This document shows positions 7,372-16,372 of a stretch of 64,000 bases of DNA, piece by piece. The notes beneath the pieces were generated by a model. That model did no database searches and was not told the DNA's origin. It was given only the letters and a program-made list of their open reading frames with translations. This DNA is from Hymenobacter terrestris (lineage in GTDB: Bacteria > Bacteroidota > Bacteroidia > Cytophagales > Hymenobacteraceae). The stretch covers positions 36,631-100,630 of the forward strand of contig NZ_JABKAV010000010.1 of NCBI RefSeq assembly GCF_013377905.1. The letters run 5' to 3'. The number at the start of each line of letters is the position of its first letter. Position 1 is the first letter of the stretch. The translations under genes were made by a program, and so were the position numbers.

Positions 7372-8088
7372 TTATTCAACCAGCAGCAGATTTCTTCGTC
7401 GGATATAGGCCTCCCGGTCCTGCCAGCGCACCCGATACCACAGGTCCTGCCGGCCCACCACCTCAAACCGGTCACCGGCGGCGGCGGTGGTCAGCCAGGT
7501 AGCCCCGGCGCTGGGGCCGGCCATAAGCGGGGCGCGGGCGCGCGCTACAAGCCCTACCCGAGCGGAGGCCAGCACGTTTAGCGCCAGGCCCACGCCCAGC
7601 AGGTAGCTGCCGTACACGGCCCACCAGACCCGGTCGGCGGTGCGGCGGCGTAGCAGCAGAGCTGCCCCGGCCACTATGGCCAGCAGCAGAAGGCCCTGCA
7701 GCAAGCGGTAATAGTAGCGTTGCAGTGTGATAAACAGGCTTTGCCGCCAAGTGTCGGGGTAGCCCGTCAGGCGGTGTTCCTGGGCCAGGCTCACCATTTT
7801 CTGCCAGGTAGCGTAGCGCGGCTCCAGATTCTGAGACACACTTAAGTAATAGAGAGCGGCCGGATAATGGCCCAGCACCTCCTGGGTGTAGGCCATGCGC
7901 AGCGCCTGCCGGCCCGATTGCAGGCCGTCGGAGTCGCGAGCCTGCCGGTACCAGGGGTACGCCTGGGCCACCTGCCCGACCCTGTACAGCGAATCGGCTT
8001 TTTGAAGCGCCGGACTAACTTTTTGGGCCTGAATCGGTTGAGCGAAACTCAGGAGGAGCAGGAAAAAAAGGGGGGCTTTTTTGAGCAA
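7372..8088 (-). CDS. BatE-like protein with TPR and SH3-like domain
   Basis: 238 residues. Signal peptide (LFFLLLLSFAQPIQAQ), then TPR-like helices with ADSLYRVGQVAQAYPWYRQA and YAAALYY-style repeats, two membrane segments near residues 125-170, and a C-terminal bacterial SH3-like domain with GDRFEVVGRQDLWYRVRW and AYIRRRNLLLVE. This order matches BatE of the Bacteroidota aerotolerance (Bat) locus. It is 13 kb away from the BatA/DUF58 genes of this window, so the locus appears split. Role in envelope assembly is inferred. Confidence 0.65.
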   Translation of the reverse strand: MLKKAPLFFLLLLSFAQPIQAQKVSPALQKADSLYRVGQVAQAYPWYRQARDSDGLQSGRQALRMAYTQEVLGHYPAALYYLSVSQNLEPRYATWQKMVSLAQEHRLTGYPDTWRQSLFITLQRYYYRLLQGLLLLAIVAGAALLLRRRTADRVWWAVYGSYLLGVGLALNVLASARVGLVARARAPLMAGPSAGATWLTTAAAGDRFEVVGRQDLWYRVRWQDREAYIRRRNLLLVE

Positions 8089-8093
8089 AACAG

Positions 8094-8124
8094 TTGCACA
8101 GTTAAATCCGGGACTCTACTTTTG
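8094..8124 (+). promoter_or_regulatory. Promoter of tRNA-Lys
   Basis: TTG at 8094-8096, 20-base spacer, TACTTTTG at 8117-8124. The tRNA starts 44 bases after the -7 element. Confidence 0.6.
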
Positions 8125-8168
8125 TGCCACAATCAGCCACAAGGGCTTATTGCCAGCACAAAGAAACT

Positions 8169-8244
8169 GATTCTGTAGCTCAGCTGGTAGAGCAATACAC
8201 TTTTAATGTATGGGTCCTGGGTTCGAATCCCAGCGGGATCACCA
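8169..8244 (+). tRNA. tRNA-Lys (anticodon TTT)
   Basis: 76 bases forming a full cloverleaf. Acceptor gattctg pairs with cgggatc; the anticodon stem ataca/tgtat encloses loop ctttтaa with TTT (loop written as c-tttt-aa). The T arm is ctggg-ttcgaat-cccag, and the CCA end is encoded. A terminator follows directly. Confidence 0.95.
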
Positions 8245-8245
8245 A

Positions 8246-8283
8246 AACCCTTCCTACGCTTTGTAGGGAGGGTTTTTTCTTTT
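8246..8283 (+). terminator. Terminator of tRNA-Lys
   Basis: 12-bp stem aaccсt-type arms at 8246-8257 and 8263-8274 (one T-G pair), 5-base loop, followed by a T-rich tail. Begins two bases after the CCA end. Confidence 0.85.
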
Positions 8284-8410
8284 AGCACGATTGGCAGCGG
8301 TGCCACCTGACCGCGCCGGCTCCACCCGGCCTAGCTGCCCAGTCGACCTTTTTGCACGCTATATTTGTTGACTCCCCGCTGACTCTCGCATCGGTTTAGT
8401 CAGCGCCTAA

Positions 8411-8430
8411 AATCAGCGTAATCTGTGATT
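8411..8430. repeat. Short dispersed repeat overlapping the topB start
   Basis: aatcagcgtaatctgtgatt; a near-identical copy (aatcagcgacaatctgtgatt) lies at 21640-21660. Here the repeat supplies the GTG start codon and second codon of topB. Confidence 0.5.
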
Positions 8431-10986
8431 GTTTGCATTGCCGAAAAGCCCAGCGTGGCCCGCGAAATTGCCAACGTGCTCGGCGCCGACCGCCGGATGG
8501 ACGGCTATTATGAGGGCAACGGCTATCAAGTAACCTGGACGTTCGGCCACTTCTGCCAGCTGCGCGAGCCCGAGGACTACCGCCCCGAGTGGAAGCGCTG
8601 GAGCATCCACGATTTGCCCATGGTGCCCGAGCAGTTCGGTATCAAGCTCATGCTGCGCGATGATGGTGTGGTGCGCCAGTTCGCCGTTATCAAGCGTTTG
8701 CTGGCCGCCGCCGATGAGGTGGTGAACTGCGGCGACGCCGGCCAGGAAGGGGAGGTGATTCAGCGCTGGGTGCTGATGGAGGCCAAGTACCGCAAGCCCA
8801 CCAAACGCCTCTGGATTTCCTCACTCACCGAGGAAGCCATCCGCCAGGGCTTCCAGAACCTGCGGGAGGGCTCCGAGTTCGACTCGCTTTACCAGGCCGG
8901 CAAGAGCCGGGCTGTGGGCGACTGGCTGCTGGGCCTGAACGCGACGCGCCTGTTCACGCTCAAGTACGCGCCCGGCCAGCGCCAAGTGCTCAGCATCGGG
9001 CGGGTGCAAACGCCCACGCTGGCCCTGCTGGTCGACCGCTACCACGAAATCCAGAACTTCCGGCCAGAGCCCTACTGGGTGCTGCGGGCTGAATACCGGA
9101 GCACTATGTTCAGCCATGTGGCCGTGGTGAAACCGGGCAAAGACGACGACGAGCCCGACGAAAAGGCCCGCCTCAAGGCCCGCGGCTACTTCGTGACCCA
9201 GCAGGAAGCCGACGAGGCCCTGGCCCGCGTAACCGGCCAGCCGCTCACGGTGACGAGCGTCATCATCAAAAAGGCCCTGGAGAGTCCGCCCGCACTGTTC
9301 GACCTGACGTCCTTGCAGGTGCAGTGCAACAACCAGCTGGGCCTCTCGGCCGAGGACACGCTCAAAACGGTACAGGGTCTCTACGAGAAGAAAGTAGTGA
9401 GCTACCCGCGTGTCGATACCACGTTTCTGCCCGACGACCAGTACCCCAAAATTGCCGGCATTTTGCGCGGGCTGGGCGGTTACGCGGCCCTCACGGCCCC
9501 GCTGCTGGCGGCCCCCAAAATCCGCAAGAGCGCCAAGGTTTTCAACAACAACAAAGTCACCGACCACCACGCCATCATCCCAACCGGAGCCAGCGCGGGC
9601 GGCCTTGGCGGCAACGAGCAGCGGGTGTACGACATCATCGTGCGCCGCTTCCTGGCCGCTTTCTACCCCGATTGTGAGGTGTCGAATACGACCGTAACGG
9701 CCGACGTGGCGGGCCTCACGTTCCGCGTCCGGGGCCGGCAGATTCTCAGTCCCGGCTGGCGCGAAGTGTACGGCGACCCCGAGAAGCAGACCGTAGCCAA
9801 CGAAAAGAGGAGCAGTAGTAGCAGCAGCGACGACGACGACGTAGTGGGCACCGTGCTGCCGGCCTTCGTGAAAGACGAAAGCGGCCCCCACCAGCCCCGC
9901 CTCGACGCCAAGCAAACCCAGGCCCCACGCGATTACACCGAGGCCATGTTGCTGCGCGGCATGGAAACGGCCGGCCGCAACGTGGACGACGACGAGCTGC
10001 GGCTGGCCATGAAGGAAAACGGCATCGGTCGCCCCTCCACCCGCGCGGCCATCATCGAAACGCTATTTAAGCGCGGGTACATCATCCGCGACCGAAAGAA
10101 AATTGTGCCCACGCCCACGGGAGTCGAGCTGATTGGCCTCATCCGCAACCCCACACTGAAGTCGGCGGAACTGACGGGGCAATGGGAGAAAAAGCTGCGC
10201 CAGATTGAGGGCGGCGAGCTAGACCAGGAGCAGTTTCTGGGGGAGCTGAAGCAGCTGGTGCGCGAAATGGTGCAGGAGGTGAAGCAGGATGGTTCCGGCC
10301 GCGCTATCAGCACCACGGCTCCGCCTGCTGGCTCCGTTTCTGCTGGGAAAGCGGGAGCCCCGGCCGGCAAAACAGCGGCACCAGTTCCCAGAGCGGCAGC
10401 TACCCCAGCCATACCCGGAGCACTTGGGACTTGCCCGGCTTGCGGCAGCGGCCATGTGCTGCGGGGCAAATCGGCGTTTGGCTGCTCGCGCTGGAAGGAG
10501 GGTTGCCAGTTCCGGCTACCGACTGAATTCGAGGGCAAGAAAATCACCGACAAGCAGGCCGGCGACCTGCTCAAGAAAGGCCGCACCCAGGTGATGAAAG
10601 GCTTTCTGGACGACGACGGCAACAAGTTCGATGCCGCCGTTCTGCTCACGCCCGCCCGCACCCTGGAGTTGGCCCGCGCCGCCGAAAGCAAGCCCACCAC
10701 CGCCACCGACCCCGGCCAGATACCCTGCCCCGTCTGCCGGTTGGGCCAGATGCTGCGCGGCAGCAGTGCTTGGGGCTGCTCCCGCTTCCGCGAAGACTGC
10801 CAGTTCCGGGTCCCCTTCGCCTGGGGCGGCAAAACCCTGACGGATGCCCAAATGAACCAGTTGCTGCGCAAGGGTAAAACCGGCGTCATCCGCGGGTTTG
10901 TATCCAGCAAAACCGGCAAGAACTACGAGGCCGTGCTGCAAATTGGGGCCGAAGGGCGCATTGAGCCGGTGTTTGGGCAGGGGTGA
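8425..10986 (+). CDS. topB: DNA topoisomerase III
   Basis: Type IA topoisomerase of 853 residues, which passes single DNA strands and resolves linked intermediates. The GTG start is the only one in frame before the Toprim domain (CIAEKPSVAREIANVLG; metal site NCGDAGQEGE near residue 105). The catalytic tyrosine is in VVSYPRVDTTFL at about 327. The C-terminus carries two related zinc-binding domains of C-x2-C type: CPACGSGHVLRGKSAFGC near 670 and CPVCRLGQMLRGSSAWGC near 770. Each is followed by the F-x-G-K-x-I/L-T segment common in Bacteroidota TopB. A low-complexity Ser/Asp linker lies near residue 470. TATATTTG at 8360-8367 may be its promoter. Confidence 0.92.
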   Translation: MIVCIAEKPSVAREIANVLGADRRMDGYYEGNGYQVTWTFGHFCQLREPEDYRPEWKRWSIHDLPMVPEQFGIKLMLRDDGVVRQFAVIKRLLAAADEVVNCGDAGQEGEVIQRWVLMEAKYRKPTKRLWISSLTEEAIRQGFQNLREGSEFDSLYQAGKSRAVGDWLLGLNATRLFTLKYAPGQRQVLSIGRVQTPTLALLVDRYHEIQNFRPEPYWVLRAEYRSTMFSHVAVVKPGKDDDEPDEKARLKARGYFVTQQEADEALARVTGQPLTVTSVIIKKALESPPALFDLTSLQVQCNNQLGLSAEDTLKTVQGLYEKKVVSYPRVDTTFLPDDQYPKIAGILRGLGGYAALTAPLLAAPKIRKSAKVFNNNKVTDHHAIIPTGASAGGLGGNEQRVYDIIVRRFLAAFYPDCEVSNTTVTADVAGLTFRVRGRQILSPGWREVYGDPEKQTVANEKRSSSSSSDDDDVVGTVLPAFVKDESGPHQPRLDAKQTQAPRDYTEAMLLRGMETAGRNVDDDELRLAMKENGIGRPSTRAAIIETLFKRGYIIRDRKKIVPTPTGVELIGLIRNPTLKSAELTGQWEKKLRQIEGGELDQEQFLGELKQLVREMVQEVKQDGSGRAISTTAPPAGSVSAGKAGAPAGKTAAPVPRAAATPAIPGALGTCPACGSGHVLRGKSAFGCSRWKEGCQFRLPTEFEGKKITDKQAGDLLKKGRTQVMKGFLDDDGNKFDAAVLLTPARTLELARAAESKPTTATDPGQIPCPVCRLGQMLRGSSAWGCSRFREDCQFRVPFAWGGKTLTDAQMNQLLRKGKTGVIRGFVSSKTGKNYEAVLQIGAEGRIEPVFGQG

Positions 10987-11013
10987 TATTATAACCAGAT
11001 GGGCAAACCGCAC

Positions 11014-11103
11014 GTCATGCTGAGCGGAGCCGAAGCATCTCTACCGCTTCGCTGAACGAGTGCAACGAAGCGGTAGAGATGCTTCGGCTCCGCTCAGCAT
11101 GAC
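11014..11103. repeat. Inverted repeat family A, copy 1
   Basis: Perfect 38-base arms (11014-11051 and 11066-11103) beginning gtcatgctgagcggagc and containing gaagcatctctaccgcttcg. It lies after topB and before the DUF2905 gene, in the same orientation, and could act as a terminator-like hairpin. Confidence 0.9.
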
Positions 11104-11133
11104 ATTATTCTAATCCTGATAAACCTATTCCCC

Positions 11134-11367
11134 ATGTCTCCCCAATTCGGTAAAACCCTTTTCCTGCTGGGCCTGGGCCTGATGCTGCTTGGGTGCCTGC
11201 TGTGGCTGGGCGGTGGCTCGGGGTGGTTTAGCTGGTTTGGGCGGCTGCCGGGAGATGTGCGGGTGGAGCGGCCGGGCTTTCGGCTGTACGTGCCGTGGGT
11301 GTCGATGCTGCTTATTAGCGCCGTGCTGAGTTTGCTGCTGGCGCTGTGGCGGCGGCTGGGCGGGTAG
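11134..11367 (+). CDS. DUF2905 membrane protein
   Basis: 77 residues with two membrane helices (FLLGLGLMLLGCLLWLGG and VPWVSMLLISAVLSLLLAL) around a conserved loop FGRLPGDVRVERPGFRLYVP, the hallmark of the DUF2905 family. Function unknown. The length is typical. Confidence 0.85.
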   Translation: MSPQFGKTLFLLGLGLMLLGCLLWLGGGSGWFSWFGRLPGDVRVERPGFRLYVPWVSMLLISAVLSLLLALWRRLGG

Positions 11368-11503
11368 GGGCGAAGCTGAACAAAGGAGCGGCCTCGCGGC
11401 TTTTAACAGCCAGCTGGCTCTTGCCGGTCGGAACCGCGTACCTTATTGACCCGGAGTTGCGGCTTCGGATGCTTCCTTTCGCCATCCAACCCCTTCTTCT
11501 CCC

Positions 11504-13045
11504 ATGCCCAAAATCGTTTCTCCCCAGGTCGAATTCGACCACCTGCTGGCCCAGACCAAAACTGCCGCCCCCGAAATATTTGCGCCCGACGGCACCGGCT
11601 ACCTCAACCTGATGGAAGGCCGCTGGCAGGAGCCAGGCAAGCCCCGCGACTTCGTTTCGCCCATTGATGGCAGCATTATCGGCCGCCTGCCGATGCTCGA
11701 TGAGACCACCGCGTTGCGCGCCGTGCAGGCCGCCAAGGCCGAAGCCGCCGCTTGGGCCAACACCGACCTGGATGAGCGCAAGCGCCGGGTGCAGGATTGC
11801 CTGACCCAGCTGCAGCCCCACGTCGAGCTGGTGGGCAAGCTGCTCATGTGGGAGATTGGCAAAACCTACAAGCTGGGCTTCACCGACATCGACCGCGCCA
11901 TCGACGGCGTGCAGTGGTACGTCGATAACATTGAAAGCATGCTGGGCAAGCGTACCCCGCTGGGGCTCGTCAGCAACATTGCCTCCTGGAACTACCCCAT
12001 GTCGGTGCTGCTGCACGCGGTGCTGGTGCAGGCGCTGTGCGGCAACGCGGTCATCGCCAAAACGCCCACCGATGGCGGCTTTATTTCCTTGAGCCTGACC
12101 TTCGCCATTGCCCGCCGCTGCGGCCTGCCCGTGACGCTGGTGAGCGGCTCGGGCGGCGAACTGAGCGACGTGCTGGTGAAGCACGCCGCTATCGACTGCC
12201 TCAGCTTCGTGGGGGGGCGCAAAAACGCCCGCAATATTTCCGATGCCTTGTCCACTACCGACAAGCGCTACATGCTGGAGATGGAGGGCGTGAACACTTA
12301 CGGCATCTGGGACTACTCCGACTGGGACGCCATGGCCCAGCAGCTCAAAAAGGGCTACGACTACGGCAAGCAGCGCTGCACGGCCTACGTGCGCTTCGTG
12401 GTGGAGCGCCGGCTGTTTCCGCAGTTCCTCGAAACCTACTGGAACACCGTCCGGGACCTGAAAATCGGTAACCCCACACTGGTGGACGCCCCCGATGACG
12501 CGCTGCCTAACCTGGCGTTCGGCCCCGTCATCAACGCCCAGCAGGCCCAGGACCTGGACCGCCTCTACCAGGATGCCCTCAAAACCGGGGCCACGCCCAT
12601 CTACGAGGGCCAGCTCGACGACGCGCTGTTCCTGCCCGGTCAGGACCGGAGCGCCTACCGCGCCCCGCGGGCGCTGGTGAACCTGCCGCGCCAGAGCGAG
12701 CTGTACTTCAAGGAGCCCTTCGGCCCCATCGACAGCATTGTGCTGGTGGATCGGGTGGAGGAGCTGGTGGGCGAGATGAACATCAGCAACGGGGCGCTGG
12801 TGGCCGCCATTGCCTCCGACGATGCCAAGCTGGCCGCGCGCACGGCCAAGGAGGTGCGCGCCTTCAAAGTGGGCCTCAACCAGCTCCGCTCCCGCGGCGA
12901 CCGGGCCGAAGTGTTCGGCGGCTTGGGCGAGTCGTGGAAGGGCGCTTTCGTGGGCGGCGCGCTACTGGTCGAAGCCGTAACGGAGGGCGACAAACCCATC
13001 CTCGGCAATTTTGAGGACGCTATCCGGCTGCCCGAGAACATCTAG
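11504..13045 (+). CDS. Aldehyde dehydrogenase family protein
   Basis: 513-residue NAD(P)-dependent aldehyde dehydrogenase. The oxyanion Asn is in NIASWNYP near residue 164. The general-base Glu is in LEMEGVNTYG near 259, where family members usually have ELGGK. The nucleophilic Cys is in YGKQRCTAYVR near 291. The motif context departs from the common classes, so the substrate cannot be named. The related non-standard subgroup near glyceraldehyde-3-phosphate-type dehydrogenases is possible. TACCTTAT at about 11439 could be a promoter. A strong terminator follows. Confidence 0.8.
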   Translation: MPKIVSPQVEFDHLLAQTKTAAPEIFAPDGTGYLNLMEGRWQEPGKPRDFVSPIDGSIIGRLPMLDETTALRAVQAAKAEAAAWANTDLDERKRRVQDCLTQLQPHVELVGKLLMWEIGKTYKLGFTDIDRAIDGVQWYVDNIESMLGKRTPLGLVSNIASWNYPMSVLLHAVLVQALCGNAVIAKTPTDGGFISLSLTFAIARRCGLPVTLVSGSGGELSDVLVKHAAIDCLSFVGGRKNARNISDALSTTDKRYMLEMEGVNTYGIWDYSDWDAMAQQLKKGYDYGKQRCTAYVRFVVERRLFPQFLETYWNTVRDLKIGNPTLVDAPDDALPNLAFGPVINAQQAQDLDRLYQDALKTGATPIYEGQLDDALFLPGQDRSAYRAPRALVNLPRQSELYFKEPFGPIDSIVLVDRVEELVGEMNISNGALVAAIASDDAKLAARTAKEVRAFKVGLNQLRSRGDRAEVFGGLGESWKGAFVGGALLVEAVTEGDKPILGNFEDAIRLPENI

Positions 13046-13087
13046 CGCTCCGCTGCTGAACTGCGGCGGCAATTGCTAGAAACAGAA

Positions 13088-13127
13088 AGCCCCGCCTGAA
13101 GCTACGTGCTTCGGGCGGGGCTCTATT
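13088..13127 (+). terminator. Terminator of the aldehyde dehydrogenase gene
   Basis: 14-bp stem (13088-13101 with 13109-13122, one T-G pair) and 7-base loop, with a short T-containing tail. Confidence 0.8.
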
Positions 13128-13264
13128 ACAGCTGTTATAGTCTACATTCACAAAACATGTAAGCAGGAAATATTTCCCTATCAAGCTCGTAAGATTAAGT
13201 AGACCTGCTTACACTTTGAAATAATCTAGCTCTATTTCCTCTTTATGCCAAACAACGAGAGCAT

Positions 13265-13699
13265 TCATTGTTTTTTATATTTCAGCCCTGCTGGTATAAA
13301 TAGCGGCCCTTTATTATATATATCAACATAGATTACTAAAGTATCTTTTGTGGTTGACGTAATAAAATAATATTTGTCAAGCAGTCCCAACTTGCCACTA
13401 ATAGGCAAGCCTGTTTGTCTGCTATTTATTCTAACCGCCGTTTTCTTATATATTGGATTGTTTACAGTTTTTCTCAGTAAGATTTCCAGACTTTGATTAT
13501 CAGAAGTTTTAAGCCCTTTCAAAAAAATATGCGAATTATAAATACTTGAATTTGGATCTCCTTTCTTAAGAAGAAGAGGATTATGAGCATTATATCCAAA
13601 AGTACTATCTGCTGATGTTGCTAAATTTGCAAAATCGTTTTGCCCGTATGATATCCTTGCAAGAAGAATAAAAATCAATAATGCTAGACAAAACTTCAT
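13265..13699 (-). CDS. Secreted hypothetical protein in AT-rich patch
   Basis: 144 residues. A signal peptide (FCLALLIFILLARISYGQ) is followed by a mature domain with no family I recognise, ending LFIPAGLKYKKQ. Codon use is AT-rich and unlike the neighbours, suggesting acquired DNA. It faces the aldehyde dehydrogenase gene, with an unremarkable 137-base spacer after that gene's terminator. Confidence 0.6.
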   Translation of the reverse strand: MKFCLALLIFILLARISYGQNDFANLATSADSTFGYNAHNPLLLKKGDPNSSIYNSHIFLKGLKTSDNQSLEILLRKTVNNPIYKKTAVRINSRQTGLPISGKLGLLDKYYFITSTTKDTLVIYVDIYNKGPLFIPAGLKYKKQ

Positions 13700-14008
13700 G
13701 TTTTTAGATTATGTATTTTATGAAAAAGTTAATAAAGTTTATTTTTTATTATTCGCTCATGCGATGAAAAATTTACCTAATTTAATGCAATTTGGTGTCT
13801 AATATCATTCTCTTTAAATTACACAAGCTTTAAATTACACAAGATTTTATCTTAGAATCAGTTAATTTTCAGTGATTTGTATATGTAAAATTTATTTCAG
13901 TAGATGGTGACGATAATATCCTATTGCTAATAACGTCCGCCTGAGTACCGCTAGGCATGCACATTATTCACATCAAAACCGGTCGCCGGGTTATTCATCT
14001 TAGAAATT
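13700..14008. other. AT-rich intergenic stretch with a 16-bp tandem repeat
   Basis: No convincing gene. An exact tandem duplication of ctttaaattacacaag occupies 13812-13827 and 13828-13843. Probably holds the promoter of the secreted protein. Base composition marks it as part of the same foreign-looking patch. Confidence 0.6.
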
Positions 14009-14161
14009 TTATTCTGCTTTAATTCTCATAATCTTGCCGTCCCGTATCACTACAAGGTCCGCGTTTTTAGACTTCTTGAATTCAATCAACCGCTGATAGG
14101 CTAAATCGAGCCCGGCTAAGATTTTGCCTTCTAGTTCCAGTTGCTTTTTAATCGTGGTCAT
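14009..14161 (-). CDS. Small protein overlapping the zeta-like toxin gene (possible partner)
   Basis: 50 residues: TTIKKQLELEGKILAGLDLA, then YQRLIEFKKSKNADLVVIRD, ending GKIMRIKAE. The start overlaps the 3' end of the zeta-like gene by 14 bases, so the two are probably translated together. Size and position suggest the antitoxin or accessory partner, although in the classic epsilon-zeta pair the antitoxin comes first. The family is not otherwise recognised. Confidence 0.6.
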   Translation of the reverse strand: MTTIKKQLELEGKILAGLDLAYQRLIEFKKSKNADLVVIRDGKIMRIKAE

Positions 14162-14732
14162 ATTGCTTCTTTAATTGTTTAAACTCTGATTTACTCAATA
14201 CATCAAGTTTCCCACTGATGGTTTGACGGGCAATCAGCTTACGTTTACCGAAAGAATTATCAAACAGTGACGCTCCGTCAACTATCGGCAAGTAGATATC
14301 AAACAAATTTTTGATTCCTCTGCTATATCTCCTTTCGATTACTTCCGGTTCGATGTTATGTCCGCCCTCTAACACTCTGAGCTTCACCCGCTCCTTCGCG
14401 AGTTCTACGTTCTGAAGCCAAAAGAATAGCAAAGTAGTGGTGTAACCCTGTCGTTTGGCCTGCTCTATTTTCTGCTTGAAGCTTTTGGTTGCCAGCGTAG
14501 TTTCAAACGCGAAAGTTTCATCGTTAGCCAGGAGCGTATTCATCCGTCCCAACATTATCCTTCCCGCTTCAAAAGCCACTTTCTCGGGCTGAAACGGAGA
14601 AAGACCTCTGGCAATTTCATCGGCATTCACGAACTCTTTGCACTCCAGTATTTCGGGTAGAATAGTGAACGAGGCTGTCGTCTTGCCTGCGCCGTTACAA
14701 CCCGCTATAATGAAGAGATTCTTGTCTGGCAT
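14148..14732 (-). CDS. Zeta toxin-like P-loop kinase
   Basis: 194 residues. Walker A is AGCNGAGKTT at 11-20; FVNADEIARGLSPFQPEKVA and FAFETTLATKSFKQK match the zeta-toxin/UNAG-kinase family, in which the D/E of the NADEIA motif acts in catalysis. Zeta toxins phosphorylate UDP-N-acetylglucosamine and block peptidoglycan synthesis; many chromosomal relatives have unproven substrates. Lies in the AT-rich patch with an overlapping 50-residue ORF downstream. Divergent from the T9SS plug gene. Confidence 0.8.
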   Translation of the reverse strand: MPDKNLFIIAGCNGAGKTTASFTILPEILECKEFVNADEIARGLSPFQPEKVAFEAGRIMLGRMNTLLANDETFAFETTLATKSFKQKIEQAKRQGYTTTLLFFWLQNVELAKERVKLRVLEGGHNIEPEVIERRYSRGIKNLFDIYLPIVDGASLFDNSFGKRKLIARQTISGKLDVLSKSEFKQLKKQYDHD

Positions 14733-14870
14733 AACTGCGAATCGGTGGGTCTGGCTGGTGGAATGTCAGAAGTGAGTGAGCTGAGAGGCTGAGTTGTCCC
14801 ACCAAACGCCGCCGGCCCCAAAAGCCCCACCACGGCACCCAAGATACTGCGTTGGCCGTATCTTCGCATC

Positions 14871-16226
14871 ATGCGCCTACTTTCCCGCTTCCTTCCGCTG
14901 CTGGGGCTGCTCCCGGTGGCCGCCTGCGTGCCGTTGGGTACGCCCATCACCGACCCCAACGCCGCCCGCCGGCCCGCCACGCCCGGCCAGGTGGGCACCG
15001 AGTACTACGTTGATAAAAAGCTGCGCTACGAGGACTACATCTACGACCCCAACGTGCGCACCGTGCTCTGCTACGTGCCCACGGGCCAGGCCGGGCAGGT
15101 GTTCAACCCGCCGGTGGTGCCGCTTAGCCAGGGCCAGTCGCCGGTGCTGGAGTTCGATGTGCTTGGCGGCTCGGGCCAGCGGCTCACGGCCAAGCTCATC
15201 CACTGCGACCTGAACTGGCAGCCCTCGATGCTGACCGACATGCAGTTTCTGAGCGAAATCAACGAGCAGCTCATCAACAACTACCGGCCCTCGGTGAGCA
15301 CCAAAGTGCCTTACCAGCACTACCAGGTGCAAATGCCGCGCGTGAAGCTGTCGGGCAACTACCTGTGGGTGGTGCAGGGCACGAGCGGCACGCCGCTGCT
15401 GAGCCGCCGGGTGCTGGTGTTCGAAGATGGTGCCGTGCAGATTGCCATGAAGCAGGGCATTCTGGTGGCCGGCGAGGAGCGTTTTCGCTGGCAGCAGATC
15501 GACTTTGGGATTCGCTACAATATGGCCCTTGTCAATCCGGCCCAGGAAGTGAAGGTGGTGCTGCGCCAGAACTTCCGCTGGGATAACGCCCACTATAACC
15601 TGCGGCCCACCTTTGTGCGCGACGCCGAGCAGCAGCTCGACTACCAGTATTTCAACTTTGAAAACGCCTTCCCCGGTCTGAGCGAGTTCCGGTTCATGGA
15701 CCTGCGCACCTTCCGCTCGGCGGGGGCCGGGGTGGCTAGTCTCGATGCTACCACCACGCCCCGTAGCGTGCTGCTGCTGCCCGAAGCCTCGCGGCTGGGC
15801 GAGCGGTACACCCAGTACGACGACATCAATGGCCAGCGCCTGATTGAGAGCCGCGAGTACCCCGGCGACCCCAGCACCAACACCGAGTATCTCGACGTAA
15901 CCTTCCAGCTAAATGCCGAAGTGCCCGCTGCCGGCCCCGTATATGTGCTCGGCGCCCTAAGCGACTGGCAGCTACGCGACGAGTTCAAGCTGACCTATGA
16001 CGCTGCAAACCGCCAGTACCGGGGCCACGCGCTGCTCAAGCAGGGCTACTACAACTATTACTACGCCACCCAAACTCCCACCGGAGCCAACAGCATTCCG
16101 TGGGAAGGCAGCCACCAGGAAACCGAAAATCAGTACGATTTGCTGGTGTACTACCGCCCGCCCGGTACCCGCACCGACCTGCTCATCGGCTACCAGCGCT
16201 TGGATGTGAACAGCCGGCGGCCGTAG
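14871..16226 (+). CDS. DUF5103 / type IX secretion plug-domain lipoprotein
   Basis: 451 residues. The signal peptide ends in a lipobox (LLPVAAC), so it is likely lipid-anchored. The body matches DUF5103, the family that includes the Plug protein of the type IX secretion translocon. It has an N-terminal beta domain (KKLRYEDYIYDPNVRTVLCY; LEFDVLGG; LIHCDLNWQPSMLTDMQFL) and a C-terminal carbohydrate-module-like Ig domain (VYVLGALSDWQL; ALLKQGYYNYYYA). It may plug the SprA pore between substrates. TATCTTCG at 14859-14866 ends four bases before the ATG, which suggests a leaderless mRNA. Confidence 0.82.
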   Translation: MRLLSRFLPLLGLLPVAACVPLGTPITDPNAARRPATPGQVGTEYYVDKKLRYEDYIYDPNVRTVLCYVPTGQAGQVFNPPVVPLSQGQSPVLEFDVLGGSGQRLTAKLIHCDLNWQPSMLTDMQFLSEINEQLINNYRPSVSTKVPYQHYQVQMPRVKLSGNYLWVVQGTSGTPLLSRRVLVFEDGAVQIAMKQGILVAGEERFRWQQIDFGIRYNMALVNPAQEVKVVLRQNFRWDNAHYNLRPTFVRDAEQQLDYQYFNFENAFPGLSEFRFMDLRTFRSAGAGVASLDATTTPRSVLLLPEASRLGERYTQYDDINGQRLIESREYPGDPSTNTEYLDVTFQLNAEVPAAGPVYVLGALSDWQLRDEFKLTYDAANRQYRGHALLKQGYYNYYYATQTPTGANSIPWEGSHQETENQYDLLVYYRPPGTRTDLLIGYQRLDVNSRRP

Positions 16227-16261
16227 GGATTACAGGGAACTCAGGGGCCGGGTTAACGTAG

Positions 16262-16362
16262 GAACGTCATTCAGAGCGCAGCGAAGAATCTCGCGTGCAG
16301 TCGTTGAGATACTAATCCAGCGTCAGCACGCGAGATTCTTCGCTGCGCTCTGAATGACGTTC
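16262..16362. repeat. Inverted repeat family B, copy 1
   Basis: 37-base arms at 16262-16298 and 16326-16362, starting gaacgtcattcagagcgcag. Follows the plug gene. Confidence 0.9.
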
Positions 16363-16372
16363 TTTTAGACTA

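Noticed and set aside
8821..9915. Long antisense ORF of 364 codons inside topB
   Set aside because: Shadow of the GC-rich topB reading frame; composition is low-complexity and topB is certain.
11014..11103. Ordinary Rho-independent terminator
   Set aside because: Arms of 38 bases with copies elsewhere and no T run; classed as a dispersed repeat, though it may still stop transcription.
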